Assembly (NCBI RefSeq): GCF_013369485.1
Contig: NZ_JABWEB010000003.1
Coordinates: forward strand, 62,001 to 126,000
DNA: 64,000 nt
Reading direction: 5' to 3'
Source of the DNA: Massilia sp. BJB1822
Lineage (GTDB): Bacteria > Pseudomonadota > Gammaproteobacteria > Burkholderiales > Burkholderiaceae_D
This document shows positions 26,037-35,483 of the stretch, piece after piece (positions within the stretch are counted from its first letter, which is position 1; every line of letters starts with the position of its first letter). Made by a program: the position numbers and the translations under genes. The notes below the pieces were generated by a model. That model did not search any database. It was not told the origin of the DNA and saw only the letters and a list, made by a program, of their open reading frames with translations.

Positions 26037-26864
26037 TTATTGCGCCAGGCGCAGCTGCCGGCCCAGTTCCTGGATGCGGGCTTCACCGCGGCGCAGGGCG
26101 GCGGCGCTGCTGTGCACCGAGTAATAGCCCAGCACCAGTTCATGCGGATGCTTGGCGGCCGAACCCAGCACAAACTCGGTATCGTGTTCGGCGTAGAAGT
26201 CCAGGGCCGCTTCGGATTCCTCGAACACGGCGATTTCCTTGCCCAGCACCGCGTCCGACACATGCAGCTTGCCGCTGGCCAGCGCCACCCAGGCCACTTG
26301 ATGCCCGGCAGGGGGCTGGTAGCGCCAGCTTTCGCCCGCTTTCAGCTTCACATGCAGGTAGTTCAGCGGCGCGGCGTATTGCAGCGGACTGCGCGCCTGA
26401 CCGTACTGGCCGATCACCACGCGCGCCGGGCCGTCGGCAGGTATTTCCCCGGGCGCCAGGTAGAGGCTTTCGGATGGGCCGTTTTCTTCTTCCCGGGGCA
26501 AGGCTAGCCAGAGCTGGAAGCCTTGCACGCGCTGGCCGGGAGCGGCGCTGCCACCGTGCCAGATGCCGCCGCCCGCCTTCATCCACTCCACGCCGCCCTC
26601 GCCAAACTGGCCGCTGGCGCCGCCGGTATCGACGTAGTCGATGGTGCCGGAACGCACCACCGTCACGGTGGCGATGCCGGAGTGGGGATGCAGGCCGGCG
26701 CGCGGGCCGCCGCGCGATTCCATGTCAAAGTCGTCCAGAAAGACGAAGGGTTTGATCATCTCGCCCACATCCGACGGGCTGGCCAGGCGGGTGAACCAGC
26801 TGCGCTGGCTGCCCTGGCTGCGGTAGCGAATCTGCCTGGCTGCCGGTTTGAGGACTGCATTCAT
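26037..26864 (-). CDS. Pirin family protein
   Basis: 275 residues, two cupin-like halves. The N-terminal half carries pirin marks: PFVFLDDFDMESRGG, the metal-binding GLHPHSGIATVTVV, and EWMKAGGGIWHGGS. Some bacterial pirins have quercetin dioxygenase or regulatory activity; which applies here is unknown. The start at 26864 has AGGAGA eight bases upstream; the ATG at 26915 does not. The gene is divergent from a LysR regulator (102-base gap) and precedes DoxX, a common arrangement in which LysR controls the pirin operon. Confidence 0.9.
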   Translation of the reverse strand: MNAVLKPAARQIRYRSQGSQRSWFTRLASPSDVGEMIKPFVFLDDFDMESRGGPRAGLHPHSGIATVTVVRSGTIDYVDTGGASGQFGEGGVEWMKAGGGIWHGGSAAPGQRVQGFQLWLALPREEENGPSESLYLAPGEIPADGPARVVIGQYGQARSPLQYAAPLNYLHVKLKAGESWRYQPPAGHQVAWVALASGKLHVSDAVLGKEIAVFEESEAALDFYAEHDTEFVLGSAAKHPHELVLGYYSVHSSAAALRRGEARIQELGRQLRLAQ

Positions 26865-26907
26865 TTGCTGTCTCCTGTTTCGTTGATCGATGAGTGAATG
26901 ATAGGGA

Positions 26908-26944
26908 TTGGACATCCATCGTGGAAGCCTATATATTTAGATGG
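26908..26944 (+). promoter_or_regulatory. LysR promoter and inverted CCATC/GATGG repeat
   Basis: A sigma-70-like promoter can be read toward the LysR gene: TTGGAC at 26908-26913, 16-base spacer, TATATA at 26930-26935. An inverted repeat CCATC (26916-26920)/GATGG (26940-26944) brackets the -10 region and is a candidate LysR binding site for both divergent genes. Inferred from sequence only. Confidence 0.45.
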
Positions 26945-26966
26945 AATGTATCGAAAGGAGCGATAG

Positions 26967-27872
26967 ATGCTTGACGGAATGTCCATGGATCAGCTGCGCA
27001 CCTTCATCGCGGCAGCCGATGAAGGCAGTTTTTCGGCCGCCGGGCGTAAGCTGCGCCGCGCGCAGTCGGTGGTGAGCCAGACCCTGGCCAATCTGGAAGC
27101 CCAGGTGGGTTTTGCGCTGTTCGAGCGCAGTGGGCGTTATCCCAAGCTGACCGAACCGGGTTATGCGCTGCTGCTGCACGCGCGCAGCGCCATCGCCAGC
27201 ATGGACGATTTCAAGGCCAAGGCGCGTTCGCTGGCCGAGGGGCTGGAGGCCGAGCTGTCGGTGGCGGTGGACGTGATGTACCCGATCAGCAGCCTGACCG
27301 AGGCGGTGCGCGCCTTCCAGCAGCAATTCCCCGGCATGCCGCTGCGGGTGAACGTGGAAGCCCTGGGCGCCGTGGTGCAGCCGGTGCTCGATGGGCGCTG
27401 CCGCTTCGCCATCATGGGTTCCTTTCCCGAAGTGCCGCAGGACTGCGCCGCCGAATTCCTGCAGGCGGTGCCGGTGGTGACGGTGGCCGCGCCCAGCCAT
27501 CCGCTGGCCGCGCTGAAACCACCCATCTCGCGCCAGGAGGCGGCCGGCCATGTGCAACTGATCCTGACCGACCGCTCGGACCTGACGGCGGGCCGCCAGT
27601 TCGGCGTGGCCGGCAACCAGAACTGGCGCCTGGCCGACCTGGGCGCCAAGCATGCCTTTCTCAAGGCTGGCCTAGGCTGGGGCAATATGCCGCTGCATAT
27701 GGTGGACGAGGATATCGCCGCGGGCAGGCTGCAGCGCATCGAGATCGAACCCAGCCCGGTGATGGGTCCATTCTTTTCGATGTATGCGCTGCACCGCAAG
27801 GATGCGCCGCCAGGACCGGCGGCGCGCTGGTTCATCGATTGGCTGAAGCAGCACGGTTCGCAGCAGGATTAG
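26967..27872 (+). CDS. LysR family transcriptional regulator
   Basis: 301 residues: winged HTH at the N-terminus (MDQLRTFIAAADEGSFSAAG, then VVSQTLANLEAQVGFALFER) and a LysR substrate-binding domain (SVAVDVMYPISSLTEAVRAF onward). The start has AAAGGAG upstream. Divergently placed to the pirin-DoxX operon, so it probably regulates that operon. Its last 41 bases overlap the 3' end of the convergent diguanylate cyclase gene. Confidence 0.92.
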   Translation: MLDGMSMDQLRTFIAAADEGSFSAAGRKLRRAQSVVSQTLANLEAQVGFALFERSGRYPKLTEPGYALLLHARSAIASMDDFKAKARSLAEGLEAELSVAVDVMYPISSLTEAVRAFQQQFPGMPLRVNVEALGAVVQPVLDGRCRFAIMGSFPEVPQDCAAEFLQAVPVVTVAAPSHPLAALKPPISRQEAAGHVQLILTDRSDLTAGRQFGVAGNQNWRLADLGAKHAFLKAGLGWGNMPLHMVDEDIAAGRLQRIEIEPSPVMGPFFSMYALHRKDAPPGPAARWFIDWLKQHGSQQD

Positions 27873-30243
27873 GCACGGGGCGCGGGCCGGCCGGACGCTC
27901 GTCCACAACATAGCCGTTGCGGCCATTGCGCTTGGCGTCGTACAGGGCGGCGTCGGCGCGCGCCAGCAGGCCTGCCGGATTCTCGCCGGGACCGGCATGC
28001 ACGGCGATGCCCACGCTGCAGGTGACCGGCAGCATGCCGGTTTGCAGATTGAAGGCGGGGCGGATGGCGCCGACGATGCGCTCGGCCAGGGTGGTTGCCT
28101 CGTCCGGCGGCAGCACGTTTTCGAAGACGATGGCGAATTCGTCGCCCGCCAGGCGGGCCACGGTATCGGTGGAACGCACGCTGGCCGTCAGGCGCGCGGC
28201 GAATTCCTTGAGCACATCGTCGCCGGCACCGTGGCCCAGGGTATCGTTGATGCTCTTGAAGTGGTCGATGTCGAGGTAGGCCAGGGCCAGCGGGCTGTCG
28301 CGGCGGCGCGCGCGGTCCAGCGCCTGCTGCAGGGTTTCCTCGAACATGCGGCGGTTGGCGATGCCGGTCAGGGTGTCGCGCCGCGCCAGCTCGATCAGTT
28401 GTTCCTCGACCGCCTTCACATGGGTCATATCGCTGGTCAGCACGTACACGGCGGCCACGCTGCCGTCCTGGCGCAGATCGGGGATCAGGGTCGAGGCCAG
28501 GATGCGCGACTCGTCGCCGACATTGGCCTTGGCCTCGTAGCTGGTGACTTCGCCCTGGAAGGCACGGTCCAGGCAAGGCTTGGCGATGGCGTAATGCGCC
28601 TCACCGATGGCGTCGACCACGGGGCGGCCGGGCAGGGTGTTGGGATCGACGCCCAGCCAGCGCTGGAAGGCCGCATTCCCGAACTGGAAATGGTGGTCGG
28701 GGCCGATGGCCGAGACCAGCGCCGGCAGATGGTCGGTGATCAGCTGCAGGCGCTTCTGGCTGGCAGCCTGGGTCAGTTCGGCGATCTTGCGCTCGGTGAT
28801 GTCGTTGGCCATCACATAGAAGCCGGGCACGCTGCCGTCGGGCGCGAAGTCGGGCACCATGTCCACCATCAGGTGCATATAGCGGCCCAGCTCCTCGCCT
28901 TCGCGCTCGACGTGCACGCGCTTGCCGGCCAAGGCCGCCTCCATGCAGTCGCGCCAGCGCGCATCGACCTCGCCGCCGAAGACATCGTTGACGGTGCGGC
29001 CCAGCAGGGACTTGGGATCGACGCCCAGCAGGAACTGGTAATGCTCGTTGGTGAAGCGGTAGCGCAAATCCTTGTCGATATACGAGATCAGCGCGGGAAT
29101 ATTGTCGGCGATCACGCGCGCCCGCTTTTCGCTGGCCTCCAGCTGGCGCAGCGCGGCATCGCGTTCGCGCACGTCTTCCACCAGGGCGGCGCCCAGTTCG
29201 CCGATTTCATCCTTGCTGCCCACATGCAGCGCTTCCAGGTCGGCATGGCCGGTGCGGATATCGCCCAGGTGGGAGCGCAAGGTCTCCAGCGGGCGCAGAA
29301 AGCGCAGCACCATGAGCCAGGCCAGCAGGCCGGCCAGCGCCGCGCAGACGGAGGCTAGCAGGATGGCTTGCTGGCGCATGGCCTTCATCGGCGCGAAGGC
29401 TTCGCTGGTCGGATAGCGCGCCGCCGCGATCCAGTTGGTGCTGGCGAGGCGCTTGAAGGTGTAGATGCCGGGACCGTCGCCCTCCAGGCTCTCGGCCTCG
29501 GTCCAGCCCTCGAAACCTGCCAGTGCCTTTTCCGTGGCTTGGTCGGTGCCGGCGCGCGAGGCAACATGGCCCAAGAGGCGCGATTTATCGGGATGGTTGA
29601 CGATCACGCCGTCGCTGGTCATCACATAGAGATAGCCGGTCTTCCCGGGCCGCAGCAGGTCGAACTGCTGAAAGAAGTCGGAGTGCAGCAGGTCGATGCT
29701 GCCGGCCAGCACGAACTGCACCTCGCCCTTTTTATCCAGCAGCGGCTGGGTGATCAGCACCACCGGCAGGTTGGAGAGGCGGCTGCGCAGCGGCGGCGCG
29801 ATCACGGCGCGCTTGGTGGACAGGGTTTGCAGAAAGTAGGGGCGGCTGGACACGTTCAGCGAACGGCTCAGGCCCGAGTCGCGCAGGCTGGCCACCAGTT
29901 CGCCGTCGCGCCCGAACGCCACCACATTGGTGAATTCGGCCGAGACGGTGGCATGGGTTTGCAAGGCCTGGCGCAGCGCCTCGGGATCGCGGCGCGCCGC
30001 CTCGGGCAGCGATTCGGCCAGGGCCGCCAGCAGGTTGAGGCGGTTTTTCAGCTGTTCGTCGATGAAGGCGGCGGCGCCCGAGAGCAGATTGATTTGCTGG
30101 TTGCCGATCACGCTTTTCATATCGCGCTCGGCGACGGTGAGCGCCAGCGTGGTCACGATAGAAGTGGCCGCCAGCACAAGCACGACGACAAAGCTGGTCA
30201 GGCGAAATTTCAGACTGCGGGGCAGAAAGCCGGTCATAGCCAT
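27832..30243 (-). CDS. Membrane diguanylate cyclase with Cache, HAMP and two PAS domains
   Basis: About 803 residues: TM helix (15-35), periplasmic double-Cache-type sensor (about 45-280; SSRPYFLQTL and GKTGYLYVMTSDGVIVNHPD), second TM, HAMP (about 310-360), two PAS domains (about 375-620) and a C-terminal GGDEF domain. The signature loop reads LAGDEFAIV; AGDEF variants can be active, and LDIDHFKSINDTLGHGAGD is intact, so c-di-GMP synthesis is likely. Start choice is uncertain: ATG at 30243 is taken; ATG 30237 or GTG 30273 are possible. It overlaps the convergent LysR gene by 41 bases. Confidence 0.85.
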   Translation of the reverse strand: MAMTGFLPRSLKFRLTSFVVVLVLAATSIVTTLALTVAERDMKSVIGNQQINLLSGAAAFIDEQLKNRLNLLAALAESLPEAARRDPEALRQALQTHATVSAEFTNVVAFGRDGELVASLRDSGLSRSLNVSSRPYFLQTLSTKRAVIAPPLRSRLSNLPVVLITQPLLDKKGEVQFVLAGSIDLLHSDFFQQFDLLRPGKTGYLYVMTSDGVIVNHPDKSRLLGHVASRAGTDQATEKALAGFEGWTEAESLEGDGPGIYTFKRLASTNWIAAARYPTSEAFAPMKAMRQQAILLASVCAALAGLLAWLMVLRFLRPLETLRSHLGDIRTGHADLEALHVGSKDEIGELGAALVEDVRERDAALRQLEASEKRARVIADNIPALISYIDKDLRYRFTNEHYQFLLGVDPKSLLGRTVNDVFGGEVDARWRDCMEAALAGKRVHVEREGEELGRYMHLMVDMVPDFAPDGSVPGFYVMANDITERKIAELTQAASQKRLQLITDHLPALVSAIGPDHHFQFGNAAFQRWLGVDPNTLPGRPVVDAIGEAHYAIAKPCLDRAFQGEVTSYEAKANVGDESRILASTLIPDLRQDGSVAAVYVLTSDMTHVKAVEEQLIELARRDTLTGIANRRMFEETLQQALDRARRRDSPLALAYLDIDHFKSINDTLGHGAGDDVLKEFAARLTASVRSTDTVARLAGDEFAIVFENVLPPDEATTLAERIVGAIRPAFNLQTGMLPVTCSVGIAVHAGPGENPAGLLARADAALYDAKRNGRNGYVVDERPAGPRPVPNPAANRAASANR

Positions 30244-30360
30244 GGGCGGGGTATCCAGCGGCGGGGTACACACGCAGTATTACACACCTGTTGATCCGCT
30301 GCACGAAATTGCTATCAAGCATCTATGTCATGGCGCGGGACGGCTATTCAGGCCGACGGA

Positions 30361-31041
30361 TTAGTCCGATGCCTGACTCTCATTGCCCCGGTAGCACTCG
30401 CGCACCACCCGTTCAGCCTGTTGCCAGGCTTCTTCCCACTGGCTTTCCGGCAACGATTTGGCAGCCTCGCATGGCCCACCCTGGGCGCAAACCAGCTCGT
30501 TGGCCCCAAAAGTGCCAGGCCAATGCCGGTCATAGACCGCCTGCCCCCGGAATTGGCGCGCCATGGCAATGCCCTGCCTTACCAGTTCTTCCGTTTTCCG
30601 GGGATGTGCATTAAAGAAATCGATAGCCTTGGCGTTGGCGTTGGCGTCGGGGCTGGCGATCAGGAAGGGCAGTTGGAACAGGACATAGAAAATTTCACTG
30701 CGCCCTGGCGCCGACGAGAAGCGCAGCGTGTCGTACCAGCCCAGGGTGGCATGGGCCACAATGCGTGGCAGCGCCTTTTCCACGCCCTCGCGGGGCAGGT
30801 AGTAGACGCCCATGATTTCCATATTCTCAATGGGCGTGCGCTGCATCTGGCGGGCTTCAAGGCCGCCCAGCACTTCATCCAGGCGCTTGCGCGCCACCGC
30901 ATCGCCCTTGTGGACGCCCTCCAGGAGGGTGGCAAACTCGGCACGCCGTTGCTGCCAGGACGGCTTTGCTACCTCGTCCGCATGGGCGGCGGCGAGCAGC
31001 AGAGCCAGCGGCAGGGCGAGGCAAACGGAACGCAGCTTCAT
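30361..31041 (-). CDS. Exported protein of unknown function
   Basis: 226 residues. Clear signal peptide (MKLRSVCLALPLALLLAAAHA-DE). The mature part is mostly helical with Trp/Tyr-rich segments (IMGVYYLPREGVEKAL, GWYDTLRFSS, QAVYDRHWPG) and three cysteines near the C-terminus (LVCAQGGPCEAA, VRECYRG). No family recognised. The ATG follows GAAGGG at good spacing. It sits between the diguanylate cyclase and MCP genes, all leftward, but with its own gaps, so co-transcription is uncertain. Confidence 0.75.
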   Translation of the reverse strand: MKLRSVCLALPLALLLAAAHADEVAKPSWQQRRAEFATLLEGVHKGDAVARKRLDEVLGGLEARQMQRTPIENMEIMGVYYLPREGVEKALPRIVAHATLGWYDTLRFSSAPGRSEIFYVLFQLPFLIASPDANANAKAIDFFNAHPRKTEELVRQGIAMARQFRGQAVYDRHWPGTFGANELVCAQGGPCEAAKSLPESQWEEAWQQAERVVRECYRGNESQASD

Positions 31042-31109
31042 GATTTCCCTTCATATTCTATTGCCGCGCAGTTTACTGCGTTTATGAAGGGGAAGTGCGC
31101 TCCATGGCG

Positions 31110-32897
31110 TCAAGCCGAGCGTGACTCTTCCTCAAAAGCTGGGGCCGACTCGGCGGCTTGCACGGCACGCTTTTTCGCGCCGTATTGGGGGCGCGGCAGG
31201 CGGGCGACGCTGGCGCCGCGCGTGGCGGCCCGGCTGGCATCGATGACGCCGCCGCCGCTGATGCCACCGGCGCTGGTGCCGATAGCCGGGCCGGCCGCGC
31301 TATTGCCGGTTTGCTGGCGCAGCATGCGGCCGCGCGCGCCGCCCAGATTGTCGGCGGCCAGGCGGAAGACGCCCACCGCCGTCGCCAGGTGCTCGGCCTG
31401 CTGGCGCATGGTGATGGCGGCGGCCGAAGCCTGCTCTACCAGTGCCGCATTCTGCTGCGTGCCCTGGTCCATGCCGGCTACCGCGTGGTTGATCTGTTCG
31501 ATGCCGGACAACTGCTCGCGGCTGGCTTCCGAAATTTCGGCCATGATACCGGTTACGCGCTGCACGCTGGCCATGATCTCGTGCATGGTGCCGCCGGCCT
31601 GGTCGACCAGCTTGGCGCCGCTGGCGATCTGTCCGACCGAATCGTCGATCAGGTTCTTGATTTCGCGCGCGGCGGCGGCCGAACGCTGGGCCAGATTGCG
31701 CACCTCGCCCGCCACCACGGCAAAGCCGCGTCCCTGTTCGCCGGCGCGCGCCGCTTCCACGGCGGCGTTCAGGGCCAGGATATTGGTCTGGAAGGCGATG
31801 CTGTCGATGACATTGATGATGTCCACGATCTTGTGCGAGGACGCGTTGATCGAGGCCATGCGTTCGACCACCTGGGCCACCACCGCGCCGCCTTTGCCCG
31901 CCACCTCGGACGCCGCCGCCGCCAATTCGTTGGCCTGGTGCGCGCTTTCGGCATTGCGCTTGACGGTCGAAGTCAGTTCCGCCATCGAGGACGAAGCTTC
32001 CTCCAGCGAGGCGGCCTGCTGCTCGGTGCGGTTGGACAAATCCTGGTTGCCAGCCGCGATTTCGGCCGAGGCCATGCCGATACTGTCCGAACCCTGGCGC
32101 ACCTCACCCACGATCTTCAGCAGCGAGGCATTCATATCGCGCAGGGCTGCGGTGAGCTGGCCCACCTCGTCCCGCGAGCGCACTTCGATGGTGGAGGTCA
32201 GGTCGCCGGCCGCCACGGTGCGCGCCACCTTCACGGCGTGGCCGATGGGCCGCACGATGCCGCGCGTGATATACCAGGCCGTCAGCAGGCTCAGGATGCC
32301 GCCCACCACGCCCAGCGCCACCATGGCCAGCGCGGACTGATTGGCCAGGGCTTCGGCGCTGCGGCCCGAAGTCTGCATCTGGCTGGCCTGGAAGTCGATC
32401 AAGGCATCGACGGCGGCGAAGTAGCTGCGCTGGGCCGGCCGCACCTGCTCCGTCATCAGCGCCAGCGCCGCTTCGCGCTGCGCGCCGCGCAACTGGGCCA
32501 GCAGGCTTTCGCGGGCCGCCTCGTATTTTGCGCGTTCGGCGCCGATGGCGGCGTACAGGTTTTTTGCCTGTTCGGTTTGCAGCAGGGCGGCGGCCTGGTT
32601 CAGCGCCTCGCCCGCATCGCGCTTGGTGGCGGCGATCTGCGCCAGTTCGCGTTCCAGGTCGGCCGGCTGCTCGGCCAGCAGGGCGTTGGCACTGCTGCGC
32701 GCTTCCAGGTTGAGGGCAGTCTTGAGCTGGTTCAGCACACTGATGTTCTGGTAGCGCTGGCCGATGGTCTGTTCGATTTCGCCGCTGACGATTTTCAGCG
32801 CGGTGGCGCCCACGCCAACCACCAGGGCCAGGGCAAAAATGGTAAGCAGGAAGGCAATGGTAAGGCGATGACCAATCTTGATATTTGCGATATTCAT
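31110..32897 (-). CDS. Methyl-accepting chemotaxis protein
   Basis: 595 residues: TM helix near residues 10-32, a helical periplasmic sensor of about 150 residues (four-helix-bundle style), second TM near 190-212, HAMP, then the cytoplasmic signalling coiled coil with the conserved hairpin tip [20 protein letters not shown]. The tail lacks the CheR/CheB-tethering NWETF pentapeptide and ends in an acidic FEEESRSA. It is expected to signal to CheW/CheA, none of which are in the window. The ATG at 32897 starts [12 protein letters not shown], the normal beginning; a longer open frame upstream is not needed. Confidence 0.92.
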   Translation of the reverse strand: MNIANIKIGHRLTIAFLLTIFALALVVGVGATALKIVSGEIEQTIGQRYQNISVLNQLKTALNLEARSSANALLAEQPADLERELAQIAATKRDAGEALNQAAALLQTEQAKNLYAAIGAERAKYEAARESLLAQLRGAQREAALALMTEQVRPAQRSYFAAVDALIDFQASQMQTSGRSAEALANQSALAMVALGVVGGILSLLTAWYITRGIVRPIGHAVKVARTVAAGDLTSTIEVRSRDEVGQLTAALRDMNASLLKIVGEVRQGSDSIGMASAEIAAGNQDLSNRTEQQAASLEEASSSMAELTSTVKRNAESAHQANELAAAASEVAGKGGAVVAQVVERMASINASSHKIVDIINVIDSIAFQTNILALNAAVEAARAGEQGRGFAVVAGEVRNLAQRSAAAAREIKNLIDDSVGQIASGAKLVDQAGGTMHEIMASVQRVTGIMAEISEASREQLSGIEQINHAVAGMDQGTQQNAALVEQASAAAITMRQQAEHLATAVGVFRLAADNLGGARGRMLRQQTGNSAAGPAIGTSAGGISGGGVIDASRAATRGASVARLPRPQYGAKKRAVQAAESAPAFEEESRSA

Positions 32898-33144
32898 TTT
32901 GGCTCGTGAGTGTTGTGTCCCAGTGGCTTGACCGGTGCAGAAAGCGTTCCGAGTGTAGCAGCGGCCTGGTTGCAAAGCTATAAATATTTCTTGTTGGAAT
33001 AACATGATGCCGAAAAGGTGATAAATCGTATGTTTAAGGACACATTCACCTGCCCCGGCGATACGGATACTGGCAGCGGTGCGCTGGTTTTCGCATCACT
33101 TCCGTAAGATGCAGGCATTGCCACCATCAGCAGAGGAGGGGGCC

Positions 33145-33330
33145 ATGCCTAAGGGAATCAGCCCGAAACGGGAGCGCGAATACACTGAGCTGGAGCGCAA
33201 ATTCGAGCAGGAAGGACGCTACAAGGGGCGCGAGGAGGAAGTGGCAGCCCGCATTGTCAACAAGCAGCGCCGCGAGAGCGGGGAAACCAAGGGCCAGCAG
33301 CGCGGCAAGCGTACTGGCCACGCGCATTGA
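33145..33330 (+). CDS. Small basic conserved protein (KGISPKRERxY family)
   Basis: 61 residues, highly charged, no membrane segment. The sequence MPKGISPKRERE followed by an Arg/Glu-rich helix and AARIVNKQRRESGET matches a widespread small proteobacterial family that is often labelled plasmid stabilisation protein without evidence. An excellent ribosome site (GAGGAGGG) sits nine bases before the ATG and fixes the start. No partner toxin or antitoxin lies next to it. Function unknown; nucleic-acid binding is conceivable from its charge. Confidence 0.75.
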   Translation: MPKGISPKREREYTELERKFEQEGRYKGREEEVAARIVNKQRRESGETKGQQRGKRTGHAH

Positions 33331-33346
33331 CGGTGGAGCAGCCGCC

Positions 33347-33988
33347 TCAAGCCAGGCTGGCCTTCCATGCCTGGGCGGCGCTGAGCGCTGCCGTCAGCAG
33401 CAGGAGCAGGCCGATGGCGCGCGCCGTCCACGCGGCGGCGGCCGGGTTGCGCGCAAACCAGAGCGTGGCCTGGCTGGCCGCCAGCGCCAGTGCTCCATAC
33501 ACGGCGGCCTGGGTCGCCGCCGTGATGGCGCCCAGCACGCCCGATTGCAGCCAGAGCGGCCCCTGTCCCGGCTTCAGGAATTGCGGGAAAATCGCCAGCA
33601 TAAAAATATAGGCCTTGGGGTTGAGCAGGCTAGTGAGCATGGCGCGGCGGAAGATGACGGTGGGCGCCAGCACCTCGCGCGCCGCGCCTGGCGTGAACAC
33701 GGCGCTGCTGCGCAGGAAGGTGTAGCCCATCCAGGCGATGTAGATGGCGCCGCCCAGCAGCATGTACTGGAACAGCTGGGGCCAGAGCTGGAGCACCACT
33801 GCCGCGCCCAAGGCGCCCATCAGCAAGTGGCAGAAGCCGCCCGCGATAATGCCCGCCACCGCCGCCATGCCCGCGCGCCGCCCGCCCAGCATCGAATTCG
33901 CCATGACGAAGGCCATGTCCAGCCCCGGTAAGGCGATGATGCCGAAAACGACTGCGAAATAGAGCCATAGATTGGCCGCCTGGTTCAT
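33347..33988 (-). CDS. LysE/RhtB family amino-acid exporter
   Basis: 213 residues with six hydrophobic helices. The conserved start FGIIALPGLDMAFVMANSMLGGRRAGMAAV corresponds to the LysE signature (PGPxxxxV in most members, PGLDMAFV here), with LLNPKAYIFMLAIFPQF in the middle. Exports amino acids or related compounds. The start at 33988 has GGGAG upstream; the ATG at 34003 is less well placed. The substrate is not evident. Ends 16 bases from the convergent small basic gene. Confidence 0.88.
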   Translation of the reverse strand: MNQAANLWLYFAVVFGIIALPGLDMAFVMANSMLGGRRAGMAAVAGIIAGGFCHLLMGALGAAVVLQLWPQLFQYMLLGGAIYIAWMGYTFLRSSAVFTPGAAREVLAPTVIFRRAMLTSLLNPKAYIFMLAIFPQFLKPGQGPLWLQSGVLGAITAATQAAVYGALALAASQATLWFARNPAAAAWTARAIGLLLLLTAALSAAQAWKASLA

Positions 33989-34060
33989 ATCCGTCTCCCA
34001 CAATAATTGGTATCGCTGCAGCGTAAGCTGGAATCAGGACGGATTCCGCCCTGATTCGGC

Positions 34061-34600
34061 TCAGGATTCGAGGTAGTACCAGAACAGGGCGGTTTCCGCC
34101 GACACGCCGTCCTGCGCCGCATACAGGCCGCGGTCGAAGCCTTTCAGCGCGAAGCCGCAGCGTTCATAGAGGCGGCAGGCCGCCACATTATTGTCCTGGG
34201 TCTCCAGCATGATGCCGGGCAGACCCTGTTGGCGCGCCCACTCCTTGGCCTGGGCGACCAGCGCCGCGCCGATGCCGCGCCGGCGCCAGGCGCTGGAAAT
34301 GGCGATATCGTCGATCACGGCCAGGCCGTTCCAGCCGGTGGACAGCAGGATCATGCCGGCCGGGCAACCATCGGCATAGGCCAGGAAGGCCGCGCTCTCG
34401 GCGCTATTCAGATATTCGGCCGGAATGCGCTCGCCATCCGCCGGATAGGTCTTGAGATAGGGCTGGACCGGGATGATTTCATAACTTATGCCGGCCGGCG
34501 TGGCCGACAGCAGCAGGCGCGAATCGACCTCAAATGCCAGATCCAGCGCATTGGCGTCGGCGGCATTGGCAGCGCTGGCGGCTTGGATGCGGGTGCTCAT
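34061..34600 (-). CDS. Streptothricin-acetyltransferase-like GNAT
   Basis: 179 residues. The GNAT core includes IDDIAISSAWRRRGIGAALV (acetyl-CoA loop R-R-x-G-I-G), then GIMLETQDNNVAACRLYERC and a GLYA segment near the end. The LETQDNN-x2-AC-x2-Y-x2-CGF pattern and the ending FWYYL are characteristic of Sat/SatA streptothricin acetyltransferases, as I recall them. The first 25 residues are Ala-rich and variable. Its ATG overlaps the stop of the upstream APH-like kinase gene (ATGA), so the two are translationally coupled. Actual substrate unproven. Confidence 0.75.
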   Translation of the reverse strand: MSTRIQAASAANAADANALDLAFEVDSRLLLSATPAGISYEIIPVQPYLKTYPADGERIPAEYLNSAESAAFLAYADGCPAGMILLSTGWNGLAVIDDIAISSAWRRRGIGAALVAQAKEWARQQGLPGIMLETQDNNVAACRLYERCGFALKGFDRGLYAAQDGVSAETALFWYYLES

Positions 34601-35406
34601 GGGCGGCCAACCCCATTCAGTGCCGCCAATGCGTGGCGCACCACGCCCAGATCGCTGTGCGGTTCCTGGCCGTCCTCCAGGAACCAGGCGGCAGACAGGC
34701 CGCTGAACGCGATCGTCCATTGCAGTAGGCGCCGTCGAGGCAAGCCGGATGCCTGCACCACGATATCGAGCTGGCGGTAGAAGCGTTCCGCATCGGGCGT
34801 GGTCGGCAGGTCGGGATTGCACAGCATATGCACATAGTCGAAAGCTCGTTCGCCGAGCAGGCGCTTGGGATCGATGGCCAACCAGCCGCGCTCTTCGAAG
34901 TCGAGCACATTGCGGTGGTGGACATCGCCGTGCAAGGCGACGATCTCGCGCTGGGTCGCCAGCAGTTCGCGCGCCGTGGCCAGACACTGGACATACACGC
35001 CGCTATATTGGCCGGCCGCCGCTTCCAGCGAACCAAACCAGTTCGACAGCGGGACCAGTTCCGGCAGCGGGGCCGCGCGCGGCGCATGCAGGCGCGCGAC
35101 GGCGGCGCAGATGATGCGGGTCGCCTCGTCGTCGCGGCCAGCCAGCGCCATCTCCAGCAAATCCTGTTCGCCCTGGGCGCGTTCCAGCAGCAGGGCGTCG
35201 CCATCGTGGGCATAAACCTGGGCCGCGCCCTCGCCATTCCACCAGTTCATCAACAGGCCGCCGAAGCGCTCCTCCGTTGCCGTCGCCACCTTCAGCATGG
35301 CGGCGCGGCCATCGGCGCAGCGCACCGGCAGCAGGCGGCTGCTATGGGTGCTGAGCAAACCGCCATCGGGCGTTAACTCCCATTGAGTCAGATAAGGTTC
35401 GAACAT
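34597..35406 (-). CDS. APH(6)-like aminoglycoside (streptomycin) kinase family protein
   Basis: 269 residues, close to the length of streptomycin 6-kinases. The kinase core shows the catalytic loop VALHGDVHHRNVLDF (about residues 180-194: HGD-x-H-x2-N), then RGWLAIDPKRLLGERAFDY with the metal-binding Asp, a pairing typical of APH(6)/hydroxyurea-kinase proteins. Lys in AAMLKVA near residue 40 would contact ATP. It would phosphorylate streptomycin-like drugs or another hydroxylated metabolite. First gene of a two-gene operon with the Sat-like enzyme; a WYL regulator is divergent 77 bases upstream. Confidence 0.8.
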   Translation of the reverse strand: MFEPYLTQWELTPDGGLLSTHSSRLLPVRCADGRAAMLKVATATEERFGGLLMNWWNGEGAAQVYAHDGDALLLERAQGEQDLLEMALAGRDDEATRIICAAVARLHAPRAAPLPELVPLSNWFGSLEAAAGQYSGVYVQCLATARELLATQREIVALHGDVHHRNVLDFEERGWLAIDPKRLLGERAFDYVHMLCNPDLPTTPDAERFYRQLDIVVQASGLPRRRLLQWTIAFSGLSAAWFLEDGQEPHSDLGVVRHALAALNGVGRP

Positions 35407-35483
35407 GGCCGCATGGTAGCAGAGAAGCGCCGCGCGGTTTAATGAGGACGGAAAATGACCGCTTAGGCTGATACCGTCACCCC

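Noticed and set aside
33145..33330. Toxin-antitoxin role for the small basic protein often called plasmid stabilisation
   Set aside because: No partner gene adjoins it and the sequence shows no toxin or antitoxin motif.
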